From NCBI GenBank assembly GCA_002749535.1, contig MZZL01000138.1, positions 62,001 to 126,000 of the forward strand: 64,000 bases of DNA, written 5' to 3'. The notes beneath the pieces were generated by a model. The model saw only the letters and a program-made list of their open reading frames with translations. It had not been told where the DNA came from and made no database searches. Numbering within the stretch: the first letter of the stretch is position 1; each line of letters starts with the position of its first letter. Below are positions 14,511-27,365 of the stretch, piece by piece. Made by a program: the position numbers and the translations under genes. The DNA is from Apophysomyces variabilis. Lineage: Eukaryota > Mucoromycota > Mucoromycetes > Mucorales > Mucoraceae.

Positions 14511-15463
14511 CTAATCGGTAGCCTCGCTGTGAAGAAGCACATACTCCCTCGTGCTGTGCCCGAATTTCAGAACGTCCTTCGCACGTAATTCGACAAAGCG
14601 TGTCGCAGGAATTTGGTCGCCGTTAAGGAAAGTGCCGTTGGTAGATTCAAGGTCAATTATAAACGGTCTAGTGAAACATCGATTAGCAAGGAATGGCCTG
14701 CCCACTATAAGATTTGCTTCTCTTTCCATACTTAATAACATCCCGTGGTAACCCAATATCGTTCTCTTCGGTCACTCGTCGAAACTGCACTACAGCGTGC
14801 TGTTTAGAACATGAAGGATGATCCACAGGAATATCGACAACCTGTACGAAAAGGGAGTGTTAGATAAATCCTTGAATATTCGTACAACTATTCTTATTTC
14901 GTTACCACTCGGTCACGCCCAACCAAGAATGCGCTTTGTCGATGGATATGTAAAAGGTCTGTTAAATAATTGAGTCAAATGAGTGATTCCAGAAAGGTCA
15001 CAGATCGGATTATACCTATTTGTTCTGATCCTTTAAATACATAAAGTCTCCACTTCTTTTTGGGCTTTGCGGCTTCAGGCGGCTCATTGTATTTCAGCTC
15101 CACGCCTTTGTATGTGTTGGTTTCGGCAGCAAGTTTTCCAGATAACCCAAAATTTGGCTCTTCCTTCTTAATTGGTGCTTCTTCCTTTGATTCACGCTCA
15201 CGATCGTCTTGTCGTCCCCATTCATATTTTCTCCGATGTTCCCGTGGTGACCTATCTCTGCGGCGTCGGGGCGAGGCATCTCTACGTTGATTACGATGAG
15301 GTGGCGGAGAACGTGAATCATTTCTGCGCCGACTGCGACGAGATGCTGGAGATCGTGATCGGCGTTGTGAAGATTCTCCACGATGACTACGATAAGCATC
15401 TGGTGAATGAGATCGCGAACGGGAAGCGGATCGTCGAGATCGGTTACGGGTGGGTGATGGCAT
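14511..15463 (-). CDS. PML1: FHA-domain splicing factor SNIP1 / RES-complex subunit Pml1
   Basis: Four exons (15463-15016, 14958-14906, 14841-14732, 14667-14511) give 255 residues. The N-terminal 90 residues are RS-rich, typical of SNIP1. They are followed by the conserved NFGLSGKLAAETNTYKGVEL, then the FHA domain: WRLYVFKGSEQI, LLHIHRQSAFLVGRDRVV, DIPVDHPSCSKQHAVVQFR, PFIIDLESTNGTFLNG and RELKAKDV-type end (here ELRAKDVLKFGHSTREY). Pml1 with Bud13 and Snu17 forms the RES complex, which retains and splices pre-mRNA in the nucleus; FHA domains bind phosphothreonine. The start at 15463 begins the RS domain directly; an in-frame Met 13 codons upstream is possible. The intron before the last exon was set at GTATGG because it gives the family's VIKPFIIDLE join. 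Confidence 0.92.
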
Positions 15464-15551
15464 GAGGTCAAAGGAAAAAGAAAAAGTCGCCTTGAGACAC
15501 ACTGTGACTTCCGCATGGATAAATACAGTAGGGATTCACCTCGGGTACTCC

Positions 15552-15703
15552 CCTCGGGCACTCCTTCCTCAAATTATTTGAGCGCTGTTGTGACAAACTA
15601 GACGCTGTTTAACATATTAGCCAGTAAAAATAGTGAAAGAGAAATGGAGAAATAAAGCACCGGTACCGCCACAGCAACTGATCGCATGAGGGAGTGCTCC
15701 AGA
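15552..15703 (+). repeat. Left terminal inverted repeat of the MITE
   Basis: This arm pairs with 16025-16175 over nearly its whole length, with only a few mismatches and small length differences (for example GTTGTGAC here against GTTGCGAC in the complement of the other arm). Confidence 0.85.
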
Positions 15704-16024
15704 GCGCACTGGGATATACAAACCGTAAACATTTAATATATAAATATAAATGCTAAACTAACAGGATCGTCTCAGTAACAAAGTTGCATTAGACAAAGAG
15801 AGAATATGCATAGGAAAGCTGTACAAGAAGCCGCTAAGATATGGAGAAGGGAATGCCCGAGAAGATAGAGTACCTGAGAGCTCAATTAGCCTATACAAAA
15901 TCCAAACGCTAAGGATCAGGATGGAATAACAAACAAATAGTTTTATTCAATTAATAACATTGCATCAAAGAAATGAGAATGTTATACATAGAAAGTACAG
16001 GTGGGAATGCTAGAGAAGCTACCT

Positions 16025-16175
16025 TCTGGGGCATTCCTTCATGCGATCAGTTGCTGTGGCGGTACCGGTGCTTTATTTCTCTATTTCTCTTTCACTATTT
16101 TTACTGGCTAATATGTTAAACAGCGTCTAGTTTGTCGCAACAGCGCTCAATAATTTGAGTAAGGAGTGCCCGAGG
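16025..16175 (-). repeat. Right terminal inverted repeat of the MITE
   Basis: This is the reverse complement of the left arm. The inner boundary is near CTTCTGGGGCATTCC and the outer end is GTGCCCGAGG. Confidence 0.85.
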
Positions 16176-18291
16176 CAATTCCCAACGCAGATTCATCTCA
16201 ATCGCTAGTAAAACTACTAGTTTTCCTTGTTTTTATTTATCCATACTGTAGAAACATCGCATTTTCCCATGTCCTTGACAGAGATAACTACTGTAAACTA
16301 ATATGAATAACTACAGTGAGAATATGAAGCAGTGAGCAGAAGAAAGGGGCAAATAGAAGAGATCATCTCACTTCCACAATGAAAAATAACAGGCAAACCA
16401 TTCAAATCTAGCCACCTAAACAAGGATCTATGCGGGAAGTACAATCAAGTTAAATTAAATTAGTACTAACGGTCAACAAAATGACGCGTCTTGAGGCCAC
16501 TCCTTGACAAAACCTAGGAAAGCAGTGAGTTTTCATGTGACAGACACCATTACTGTGCGTACAATCTTCTTGGAAATACCTATTGAGATTAGCGGAAAAC
16601 AACGTTCAATAACCAACAAACGATAACGGCTTTATTTTAACTGAACCGTCAGCTGGAGCCTCAAAAAGGCAGCAAAAGCTTGGTTAACTAAGTTTTTTCC
16701 TTTGCTTTTTCTTTTTGCTTGTAAGTGCCATCTTTGCTTTTCCAACGAACCGTTAATGGTTTTTAATATAATAAGCAAACATGCATTAATGCTGAAGGCT
16801 CTCTCTAAACTAGTGAATCCCAGGAATTGGACCGAATCCAATTGCATCAAAGTTCATATTCCATACCATCTTTAATTTCATGAATATTTGATAATGCCTA
16901 ACCTAAAAGCCTACTATCGTTAAGTCTCTTTGCTCTTTGCTTTCCTTTAATTTCTACAAGAGATCCAAGGTTTGGAACGCATATGACTTAAGGGTACAAC
17001 ACTAAAGCATTCATTTCAACCCTAGCTTAGGGGAGACTTGCAATTTACAATCATCCACGTGGTCATTGCTTGGAATACATTTCGCAACCCCGTTCATCCT
17101 GAGAAAACTGGGACCGTGTTTTTGCATATTATTCAGCAAAAGACTTGCTGTAACTGAATAAATAAACAATTTCCGCGAATATATTTTTTAAAAAAAAATT
17201 GAAGATTTTGTACATTAGCCTACAAAAACCTCATTTTCATTTGCATAAGCCTATAGTAAATAGTGTTTGACCCGATATAAACAAATTAATAGAAATCTGT
17301 AGTACTGAATAAACCGTTTATTAAACATAACTCCATCCTATGACGCTTGTCATTAGCTGTTTTACATGGCTTTTCTTACATGTTAGTCCTTTTTGCCACT
17401 AAACATGAGGAAACAACCATGTGATAACATATCACGAATGCATTTGTGGTTAATCCTACTCTCCAATTATACCTACTTTTTTTTTTGGCTATTATCCATC
17501 CTCTCCTTCCACAAGAAAGAAACTGTCAAGCATTAAGCATTACCTGAACCTTGATGTTGATACCTCGCGTTTTCAACCTCAAGGATATATATTGATTGCC
17601 ATAGATAGGACGTGAAAGTATGAAAAGATCATGTGCAATCAGACTACGTCCAGTTACGAGACAAGCTTTCAACAGTATCTTGCTAACCAAGGAGTAATAC
17701 AATACGTTTTCCGAGAGTCAAAGCAATTCGAATCTGATTATTTGTATAGCGAACCAAATTAGAAGAGATAACGCCAATAGGGATCGAATTGGATAAGCGA
17801 ATCAAGCCTATTTGGCGATTGCTGAGGTAGACACACTATGCTAGCTCACGAATAAGTCATGGCAGGACATCGTTTTTTTATCCTTTTAACCTTGCTCTTT
17901 TTTTGTTTATTTACTATGTCCTATCCATATCTACTACTATCTCACTTGCTTCTACGCCATATCCGTTTTTATTTCTTCCCAATATACATCCTTATCTGTA
18001 GCAAATAATTGATGAGACTGCCCTAACGTTACAAAGAACGGTTTGCAATCCTCTTTTTGTTCCATGATTTTCAGAGTGGTTGCGAAGCTTTCCAAGACAA
18101 TTATAGTGGGCCAAGTATTAAGCGTTATTATGTATCACATATCGCAAAAAATGAGCCAACCTTTGATGCTCTCCAGACAACAAAACTTGTTTGAAAGTCT
18201 TACAACACAATGGTGATTTGCACATTGGCCGATATGTAGCTAAATGTAGTGAAACGAATTTACATCATGGCAGTGGTATTTTATCATGGTT
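16176..18291. other. Gene-poor AT-rich region
   Basis: About 2.1 kb with many stops in all frames. The longest frames are short and low-complexity. I found no family motif, tRNA or obvious repeat pair. It contains the 3' region of the CCCH gene at its right end and possibly decayed transposon sequence that I cannot identify. Confidence 0.4.
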
Positions 18292-20188
18292 TTACATATC
18301 TACGACCGCATCGGCGAACTCATCTTCCGATACCGCCTCATACACCTCTTCGCCATCTTCGTCATTTTCCTCTTCTCCCTGCTCTCCATCTTCACCTCCA
18401 ACTTTGTCAGTAACCATATCTTCGCTTTCCATCTCCTCGTCTTCCTCTTCCTCCTCTTCTTCGTCATCGTCTTCGCCCTCTTCATCCTCCTCCTCATCAT
18501 CATCAGATTTGTCACTGAACCGTAGCAGTTGAGTTTCATCTTCTTCGTCCTTGTCTTTCGCATAAAATTGGCTCCACTCTTCGTCATCGCTGCTGTCATA
18601 TAGACGCACGAATCCTTCACCCTCCTCCTCTTCCTCCTCTACAGGCTCCTCGTTTTCATCTTCATCTTGATTGCCTTCGTATGGCTGGTTCTCATTAGTG
18701 ATATCGGGTCGCAGACGTTTTACGGCTTGATCATTAGTTGTTGCTTCTACCATTTTTCGCTTTTTCTCTGCATTTGCTTTACGTTGGGCATGATAGTAAT
18801 CTGCACTCACCCAGCTTCCTGGCCTAACAATACCTGTAGTCTTGTTAAGCCCATTTTTTGCATTAGTGGTTGTTTTATTCGCCACGTGAGGCAATCGACA
18901 TCGGATATTGGAACATTTCGATGTTTCCGCAAATTCAGGACATACATGCACATGCTTATTGCGGCATTCAAGTCCCTTAGGGCAATATCCTTCCATGGCA
19001 AAGGACTTGCAAACGGGTGCATCAGGACTCACGCGTACATGTGGATAAGGGCAACTGCTATTAGTGCAGCGATTTCGTTGAAAGTGCCGACAATGAGGCA
19101 TAATATTTGGAGTTGGTTCATGCGAAAGACGACATTCGCTAGCTTGCTTGCGACAGCTATTTTGAAGAAATCGTGGGCAGATAGCTCGATGGGCTAAATC
19201 ATGTTGAAACGGACAACGATTACCCTTTGGACATTTACCTAACCAAGACAATAAGACCACGCTGAAAAAAAATTAATCCAAAATATTTACCATATCTTGT
19301 GAAAAGTCCACAATAACGTTTTTGATAAGTTTGCGAGCCTTTCAGCACGAGAGATTTGCCTGATGGCCCTAATCTTAGATAGCCCTCGGGTTCCCGGAAT
19401 AATGCAAGATGTCCTTTCTTGGTTCTTACGTGGCTCTTTCTTGGCAATTTTGGCTTACTACCAATAGACATACTTCTATGCATAGATATTAGTGACATGG
19501 ATGGATGAGGACATAGAAAAACTGACCCTTTTAAGGTACGTCGGACCAACACCCGCGGACCGCTCTTTACGGAACCCAGATGATCTTCCCTAATAAGCTT
19601 CTTTCCTTTCACAATGTAATTGACACCGTCAATCGTGACCTTTTTCTTCCCATTGGCGTCAACACTTCGCACGACTGTTTTCGGTATCGTAGTTGTAGAA
19701 GTGCTTGCGTTTGGATCTTTATGATTAATTATCAGCTTTTTATGACGGCTGATCTTGGGCGCAGAAAGATTACTAGCGATCTTTTGACCATCTTTGTTAA
19801 GAACTAATGTTCGATGCGGACTTTGCTTTAAGGTAGAAGAATTCAAGACAAGTGATCGATGAGGGCTGCTAAAAGTTGATGCCGAAGAAGATTGTAACGG
19901 AGAACTCGACGTCTTCGGTTCATTCGTCGAGTTGACGTTATTCAAAATCAACGTTTTGTTCGGACTGTAACTCTTCGAGACACCATAGGGAGGTGTTGAA
20001 GGAGATCGTGGAACGTTAGATAAAGTCATGTTGGGACTAACATAGTTTCCACGACCTCGACCCACTGAGCCGCCTCTGCCACGAAAAGGTGCACTGTAGC
20101 CACCACGATGGGAATACTGATTTTGACGGTGTTGTTGAATTGCTCCTGTTAATTTCGCAATACGATCCAACAATTCTGCATCGGACAT
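18292..20188 (-). CDS. ZC3H3: Five-finger CCCH zinc-finger protein (ZC3H3-like) with acidic tail
   Basis: Three exons (20188-19527, 19475-19291, 19238-18292) give about 597 residues. The N-terminal half is Arg/Gly- then Ser-rich with repeated short motifs of the type SPNKTLILN, SPHRSLVLN and SPHRTLVLN, and VRTKKGHL ahead of the fingers. Five tandem CCCH fingers follow: YCGLFTRYGKCPKGNRCPFQ-H, ICPRFLQNSC, HCRHFQRNRCTNSSCPYPH, VCKSFAMEGYCPKGLECRNK-H and VCPEFAETSKCSNIRCRLPH. The C-terminus is a long Glu/Asp tail. This layout matches ZC3H3, a nuclear poly(A)-RNA metabolism and export factor related to fission yeast Red5. The first intron (51 nt, GTCAGT...CATAG) is a multiple of three, so its retention would add 17 residues without a stop. 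The gene is divergent from RPA135. Confidence 0.88.
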
Positions 20189-21063
20189 GTTCTAAGCGCA
20201 ACGTGTAGCGTAAAAGAGCATAGAAACAGCCTGAGCTCTTCTCCGAATAACTATCCGTCGGGCTTTCATTTTCCGCCATGCGTCAGAGACTCAACTTCGG
20301 GAACAGAGTCTGATTCATCTTTCCTTGTAACACCTAGAGCTAGCTTTCTACCGATTTCCAAAATGATCGAAATTGAAACCAATCTTCTTGTTTTGATGGT
20401 TAAGACGCAAATAGCAGGAGACGTTGAGAAGAGTTCTTTTGGCTACTGTAGAAATCTAGAAGGAATTGCCCGTCGGGAGGAAATTTCAAACTCTTGTTCT
20501 ATCTATTAACCATATTCCAATTTTCATGCTGCCGGAACGAAATTTTACATGCGTGAAAGTACTAATTCGATGTGGTTCATGTATCCCTTCGTTCACATAC
20601 TCCATTTTCTAGTAAGGCATATATGCTTGTTTGGTCTTTTCTAGCACGACATTAATCCTTCCATAAACGTAATATCTCTATCTGCCAGCATGAATATGAA
20701 TGCAATAAACAGCTTTTTTCTTGTCATTTAGGTTTTCTGCCGACATTACAGCGTGCTTTACAAATGCTTGGCGGTTCCCCCTCTGTGGGCACAGGATAGG
20801 GAGGTTAAAGAAGCTTCCCCCCTCCTCTTAACATGGCTCTTGCGTAACATCCACACTCTCTCCTTTTTCTTTCATTGTATAGCTTGCTGATTCACTGTTC
20901 CAATGCTCCCAGTGTCCATATCTGGACATAGCAACTTTTCACCATATCTGGCTTTGGATTTCGAGCAGGACGGGTGAAAGATAGAGTCACGTTTTTGCAC
21001 TTTTTTTTTTCGCATTTCCTCTCGGTTGGCTTTTTGAAAGAGCACCTTCCACCACAAGCATCG
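20189..21063. promoter_or_regulatory. Divergent promoter region of ZC3H3-like and RPA135 genes
   Basis: About 875 bases lie between two divergent starts. A pyrimidine-rich run with an 11-T tract (near 20995-21015) precedes the RPA135 start, probably part of its leader. The frame is open upstream from 20974, but only the ATG at 21064 begins family-like sequence. Confidence 0.45.
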
Positions 21064-24000
21064 ATGCCGTCCACCTTCAACACGCTCGAGCGTGAACGCA
21101 TGTTCCGCGAGCCCTCGAACGAAAAGTTTGGCGTCCCGGTACTACAAGAGATTATCGCACCGCACATCGATGCATTCAATAGTATTACCGAATTCGGTTC
21201 TTCCGAAGAAGGTTTACTTGATTACGCCCTTCAGGACATCGGTTCCTTCTCGGTCTTCGATAACAGCCAAGCTGGATCCAGCATATCTGCGACAGGTGCC
21301 ACTTTGGGAAATAAATTGACCTATTGGGTTGAAAATGCCAAGATTCATCAACCCATGGTGAGTGAGAAGGACAACGTGACGCTCAATCGAAAGACATACC
21401 CAAGCGAATGCAGAGAGCGATTGACAACATACCGTGGAAAACTTTCCGTAAAACTTTGCTGGCGAGTAAACGACGGCCCTGTTACTTCCGAAACTCGTGA
21501 ATTGGGTCAAGTACCTATCATGGTTCGATCCAATCGCTGTAATTTGAAAGGCATGTTCCCGAAGCAATTGATTGCACGACACGAAGAATCTGAAGAAATG
21601 GGTGGTTACTTCGTTGTTAACGGTATTGAAAAGCTGATCCGTTTGCTGATTGTTCCTCGCCGTAACCATGTTACTGCTATCATCCGTAACTCCTTCCAAA
21701 ACCGTGGACCTACATACTCGCAATATGGCTGTGCCATCCGCTGCGCTCGACGTGATCAGACTACTCAGACTAACACTGTACATTATCTGGTGGATGGCAA
21801 TGTCATGCTTCGTTTTGCTTGGCGCAAGCAGGAATATATGGTCCCAGCCATGTTGATCTTAAAGTCATTCTTGGATGTGTCGGACAAAGAGATCTTTGAT
21901 GCACTGTGCCAGGGTGACATCAAAAACACCTTCTTGACTGATCGTGTTGAACTTCTGCTACGAAGTTTCAAGATTTATTCACTCTACACGCGTGATCAAT
22001 GCTTGGCCTATCTTGGAGAAAAGTTTAGAGTTATCATGGGTCTTTCTGAGGATTTGTCTGATAAGGAAGTTGGTGAGGCGCTTCTTCAAAAGATTGTGTT
22101 GGTGCATCTTCCCGATAACCGAGACAAATTCAACTTGATGGTGTAAGTTGTTCAGAAACCACGATTATGGAGAGATATTGATTGGACTATTAGCTACATG
22201 ATCCGTAAATTATATTCTCTTGTGTCTGGTGAATGTTGTCCCGACAACCCTGATGCGCCACAACACCAGGAAGTTCTGTTGGGTGGTCATCTTTACAACA
22301 TGATCTTGAAAGAAAAGATCTTTGACTGGCTGACTAGCATTAAGCAACAAGTAAGAAACGACATCAGAATCGCACCTCAAAGAGTCGACTTCTTTGACAG
22401 TAGGTTTCTTAATTAGATAGAAGATGTAGACGCTAACATATTGCTTGCCTTCTAGAAAACTATTTTTTGCAAGCAGTCCGAAAGTTAAACAGTGATGTTG
22501 GCGTGAAGTTGAGTTATTTCCTTGCCACCGGTAATCTCGTTAGCAAGACTGGTTTGGATCTTCAGCAGGTACAGATTTTCTACTGCTCTCTTGGCTGTAT
22601 ACTTACAAATGAACAATAGGCTAGCGGATATACCATCGTAGCTGAGAAATTGAACTTCTATCGTTATATCTCACATTTCCGATGTATCCATCGTGGTGCT
22701 TTCTTTGCTGAACTGAAAACTACAGCTGTTCGTAAGCTTCTTCCTGAAGCTTGGGGTTTCTTGTGCCCGGTTCACACGCCTGATGGTTCGCCTTGCGGTC
22801 TTTTGAACCATTTGGCACACAAATGCAAAATTGTGAACGAACCTCTCGATGTCAGCAAAGTTCCTTCTCTTCTTGCATCCTTGGGTGTGTCGCAGCCAGT
22901 CCTTCATTCCATTAACCGTCCTGGCGATGTCGCTGTTCTTTTGGACGGTCGAATCGTTGGTTGGTGTACACCAAAGACAGCCGAGAAAATTGCTACTTCT
23001 TTGAAGATCTGGCGAGTCAATTCCGAAAAGACCATTCCCCTGGATATGGAGATTGCGTACGTTCCTACTTCATACGGTGGTGAATATCCCGGCTTGTATT
23101 TGTTCTCCAGCCCTGCACGCATGATGCGTCCTGTCAAATTCCTTGCTAACGGGAAGACAGACATGATCGGCACATTTGAGCAAGTTTATATGGATATCGC
23201 TTGTATGGACGATGAGGTTGTCCCAGGAGTCACTAGCCATCAAGAATTTACACCTACAAACATCCTTAGTATCATCGCCAACATGACTCCATTTTCTGAC
23301 TTTAACCAATCGCCTCGTAATATGTACCAATGTCAGGTAAGGCGGCATAAACGAAAACTTTTGAAGACTCAATGTGAGAACAGATGGGTAAACAAACCAT
23401 GGGTACACCGTCCACTGTTTTCAATCACCGTACAGATAACAAGATGTATCGTATTCAATCTGGTCAAACTCCTGTCGTCCGGCCTAATCTCCATAACGAA
23501 TATGGTTTGGACGGATTTCCCAACGGTACCAACGCCATTGTCGCTGTTATCTCATATACCGGTTATGATATGGAAGACGCTATGATTCTAAACAAATCAG
23601 CACACGAGCGTGGTTTTGGATACGGTACTGTCTATAAATCGGAGATCGTCGATCTCAATGGCATGCGTGGACGCGGTGAGCCTATCACATATCGATTTGG
23701 TTTGGAACCTTCCAAGCGAAAGAAGTTGGGCGACAAACTTGGCCCTGATGGTTTGCCTCACGTGGGAGCTCATTTGGTGGCGGATGATCCATTGTGTAGC
23801 TATATCGATGAGTCTACCGGTCGCTCCGTGGTGAAGAAATACAAAGGTCCTGAAGATGCTTACGTGGATGAAGTACGCTTGCTCGGTGATGATAGTGGTA
23901 TGGGAGAGTTGCAGAAAGTACATATCAAACTGCGTATCACTCGTTCCCCCGTTATTGGAGACAAGTTTTCTTCTCGTCACGGTCAGAAAGGTGTTTGCTC

Positions 24001-24835
24001 GCAGAAATGGCCCGCCGTCGATATGCCATTTACAGAATCTGGCATGCAGCCTGACGTTATCATTAACCCTCACGCTTTCCCATCTCGTATGACTATCGGT
24101 ATGTTTGTAGAGAGTTTAGCCGGTAAGGCAGGTGCCTTACACGGTATTGCACAAGACAGTACACCTTTTAAGTAAGTAATGTAGTTATTGAGTAATGATC
24201 TCATTTTAACTTGTGACAACGGTAGGTTCAACGAAACATATACTGCAGCGGATTACTTTGGTGAACAGCTACTGAAGGCCGGATACAATTATCATGGTAA
24301 TGAAGCCATGTACTCTGGCATCACAGGTGAAGAGATGAAGATGGATATCTATATTGGCGTAAGTCTCCGAAAATGCTGAAGTTTGACAATTCTCTAACAC
24401 GTCAAATCAATGTAGGTGGTTTACTATCAGCGTCTGAGACACATGGTCAACGATAAGTTCCAGGTCCGTACGACGGGTCCTGTGCACAACCTCACGATGC
24501 AGCCTGTCAAGGGTCGTAAGCGTGCAGGTGGTATTCGTTTCGGTGAGATGGAACGTGACTCATTGCTGGCGCACGGAACGAGTTTCTTGTTACAAGATCG
24601 TTTGATGAATTGTTCGGATTATTCTCAAGCCTATGTATGCCGACTGTGTGGATCACTGGTGTCACCCATCTGTACCAAGATCGTCTCCAGCTTCTCTAAC
24701 CAACGAGCATACGAATGTCGCACGTGTAACACTTCTAAGGGCATTGATCTGGTGGCAATTCCCTATGTGTTTAGATATCTGACCACAGAACTCATGAGTA
24801 TGGGTATCCGATTGACCTTGGGTGTGAAACCATAA
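21064..24835 (+). CDS. RPA135: RNA polymerase I second-largest subunit
   Basis: Seven exons (21064-22142, 22194-22399, 22456-22568, 22620-23336, 23384-24171, 24226-24358, 24416-24835) sum to 1151 residues in phase. The sequence tracks Pol I A135 rather than Pol II RPB2: start [134 protein letters not shown] and [22 protein letters not shown]-terminal zinc site is present (CRLCGS and CRTC). It forms the catalytic cleft with RPA190 for rRNA transcription in the nucleolus. It lies just upstream of NOP4, also a ribosome-production gene, on the same strand; this may be chance. Confidence 0.97.
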
Positions 24836-25271
24836 TCCCCTTTTTTTATTTTCTCTTATATTTTATTTCTTTTCCACTCTGTACACGTACATTAAAAAAG
24901 CATGAGCCATTCATTATGATTTCCTTAGCAAAAGTTAGCGTCAAAATAGAATTTCCTTTCTTTGCCAAAAAAAGACTTTTCAAGCTTGTTTTGTATGCAA
25001 CTCGTCTAATCTGCAGTCTATAATAATATTGACGCCATTGAGAAACAAAATATCTGGCTTTGGAGTTTTTATAATTCTTTGCAATAACAAATCCATTAAT
25101 CTTTTTTACCGGATACACCGTAGCTAACGAAGCTGCCTGTTGCCCTGAATACTTGGCATTCTCCATGCCGACCTGTTAAGGGAAGGAAATTGTCGTGCCG
25201 CAAAATTTTTCCACATTTTTCAATCCCGCGCTCCACACACAAACTGTGTTTGATCTTTGTTTTCGATCGCC
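24836..25271. other. Intergenic region RPA135-NOP4
   Basis: Contains the RPA135 3' region and the NOP4 promoter. On the minus strand a 106-codon open frame (24846-25166) starts plausibly but loses any protein-like character after 20 codons, so I did not call it. Confidence 0.4.
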
Positions 25272-27365
25272 ATGGCAGACGTGGAAAAGACCCCTAAAAA
25301 TCCAACAGAAGAAACTTCACACGCCAAATCAACACTCTTTGTTCGAGGCTTGCCTTATAAAGCTACGAGCAAAGATCTGGAAACATTTTTTGGGGATGTT
25401 GGCCCGATCAGACGGTGTTTTGTTGTAGCCGACCGATCGCAAGGCGAAATTAAAGAGGACGATCCTAATTTCAAGAATAAAGGTTATGGCTATGTCCGGT
25501 TTGCCCTTGCAGACGATGCACGACAGGCCATGGAGAAACTGAAATCCGAGAAATTCTTGGGTGAACGCAAGCTGAACATTACATTTGCTCGTGATAAAGA
25601 GACAGCCGGCTCCGAGGAAGCGAAACCAAAGAAAGAGTTTGTCAAAAAGCCGAAGAAGAAGAATACAGAGGTTGATGCTGTCAACCGAGCTGCTCGTTTG
25701 ATTGTACGCAACTTGCCATGGAAGTACCGTGAAGCCGATCTGAAACGCATATTTGAAAAACATGGCAAGGTTCTGGATGTACAACTTCCTCGGAAATACG
25801 AAGGAGGTCCCCTTCGAGGTTTTGCTTTTATTCAATTTGACAAGGTCGAAGAAGCGGAAGCAGTAAGTTGTTTATGCATACAATGGGGAATTGGTATCAT
25901 TAAACAAGGAACCTGGTTTAGGCATTAAACGCATTAAACGCAACGGAGCATGTTGGAAGAACAATTGCTGTAGATTGGTCCCTATCAAAAGAGCGATTCA
26001 CAAAGCTGGAAGAAGAGGATAAGCAGCAGGAAGAAACACAGGAAGAAGTAGAAGAACAAGCAGATGAGGCTTCTGCTGAAATCGGAGAGGGAGAAGAAGA
26101 GAGCGAGGAAGAAGAAGACAAGGAGGAGGATGAGGATGAGGAAGAACAAAGTGAAGACGGGCTAGATGCTGATTCTGATGAAGAGATGAAGGAAGCCGCT
26201 GAAAGCGAGGATGAAGGGATGGAAGTCGATAGTGAAATGGAGACAGAAGAGAACTCCGCTACAAAGAAGAAAGAACGACGATTCCCCCAGGTATCCGAAG
26301 GCACCACCCTCTTTGTTCGAAACCTCCTGTTCGAGACAACCGAAGAAGACCTGAAAGAACAGTAAGTAGAATATGCTCTGATTAAAAGATGTATGAAATT
26401 GACTATAGCTTCATAGCTTCAAGCAATGGGGCCCTGTCATCTATGCACGCATTACACGAGACCGGAACACACAACTTTCACGAGGTACTGGTTTTGTGTG
26501 TATGCGTAAGAAGGAAGATGCCGAGCGATGTGTTGAAGAAGCTGAAGAATTGCGAAAGATGTCTCAAAAAGAGGATAATAGCGAACAGGCTGTTATGAAC
26601 CAGCTTATGTCGAAGAGAGAAAAGAAGAAGAAAGGAGCGATGTATAAGAGTATCCTGACGCCTGATGCTGGCACAGGCTTGGGTTTGAAGTTTACATTGA
26701 ATGGCAGAGTGTTGGATGTGACACTAGCAGTGGATCGCAACCAAGCGCTCAAAATCAAGGAAGACCGATCAAATCTGAGGAAGAAGGAAGATAAGCGAAA
26801 TTTGTATCTGATGCGAGAAGGTGTTGTTTTCCCCAACACACCAGCAGCAGAGACCATGACACCCGCAGAACTGCAAAAGCGACAAATGTCATTCTCTTTC
26901 CGCAAAAAGCAAATTGCTAGCAATCCCTCCATGTATATCTCCAAAACCCGTCTATCCATCCGTAACCTACCTGTCAGTGTTGATGATGCGGCATTGAAGC
27001 AACTTGGTTTGGAGAGTATTCAGAAGTTCAAACAACAAGTCAAAGCCGATCTCAGAACAGACCTGACTAAGGAAGAAAAGGAAGAAGGCTGGCAGTATAG
27101 ACCTCGTGTAAAACAAGCCAAGATTATTCGAAGCAAGGACCGAATCGATTCAGCCACACAAAAGCCTCGTAGCAAGGGTTACGGTTTCTTGGAATACACA
27201 ACACATGCTCACGCATTGGCAGCTTTGCGTTACTTAAATAATAACCCCGAGATATATAGTGGCAAGCGCTTGATTGTGGAGTTTTCTTTGGAGAACAAGG
27301 AAGTTGTTGAGAGGCGACAACAACGAGCGGTTACTGCCAAGTTGCAAAGAAAATCGAAGCAATAA
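25272..27365 (+). CDS. NOP4: Nucleolar RNA-binding protein Nop4/RBM28 with four RRMs
   Basis: Three exons (25272-25862, 25922-26361, 26417-27365) give 659 residues. Four RRMs are visible: RRM1 near 21-105 (TLFVRGLPYKATSKDLETFF and GYGYVRFA), RRM2 near 142-222 (LIVRNLPWKYREADL and LRGFAFIQF), RRM3 from about 326 (TLFVRNLLFETTEEDL and SRGTGFVCM), and RRM4 from about 520 (LSIRNLPVSVDDAAL and KGYGFLEY). A long Glu-rich acidic stretch separates RRM2 and RRM3, as in yeast Nop4 and human RBM28. The C-terminus is basic. It acts in 60S subunit assembly in the nucleolus. The acceptor of the second intron was placed at 26416 rather than the nearer AG at 26408 because only that gives HFKQWGPVIYARI. Confidence 0.95.

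Larger units (their letters stand above)
15552..16175. mobile_element. Non-autonomous foldback element (MITE) with ~150-bp terminal inverted repeats
   Basis: The left arm (about 15552-15703, starting CCTCGGGCACTCCTT) is almost perfectly complementary to the right arm (about 16025-16175, ending AAGGAGTGCCCGAGG). The arms include CACCGGTACCGCCACAGCAA and its complement near 16055. About 320 bp of AT-rich interior has no coding capacity, only two diverged copies of a short TTGCAT...GGGAATGC motif. Structure and size fit a MITE or foldback element mobilised in trans. A target-site duplication was not recognised; the left flank contains an extra CTCGGGTACTCC next to the terminus, which may hide it. 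Confidence 0.85.

Noticed and set aside
18191..18532. Long Ser-rich plus-strand frame
   Set aside because: It is the complement of the Glu/Asp-coding tail of the ZC3H3-like gene; low complexity explains the open frame.
21064..24835. RPB2 (Pol II second subunit) for the polymerase gene
   Set aside because: The N-terminus, the internal blocks and the C-terminal zinc site match Pol I A135 rather than RPB2.
24846..25166. 106-codon minus-strand frame between RPA135 and NOP4
   Set aside because: The first 20 residues look plausible, but the rest is AT-driven and no splice partner gives a recognisable protein.
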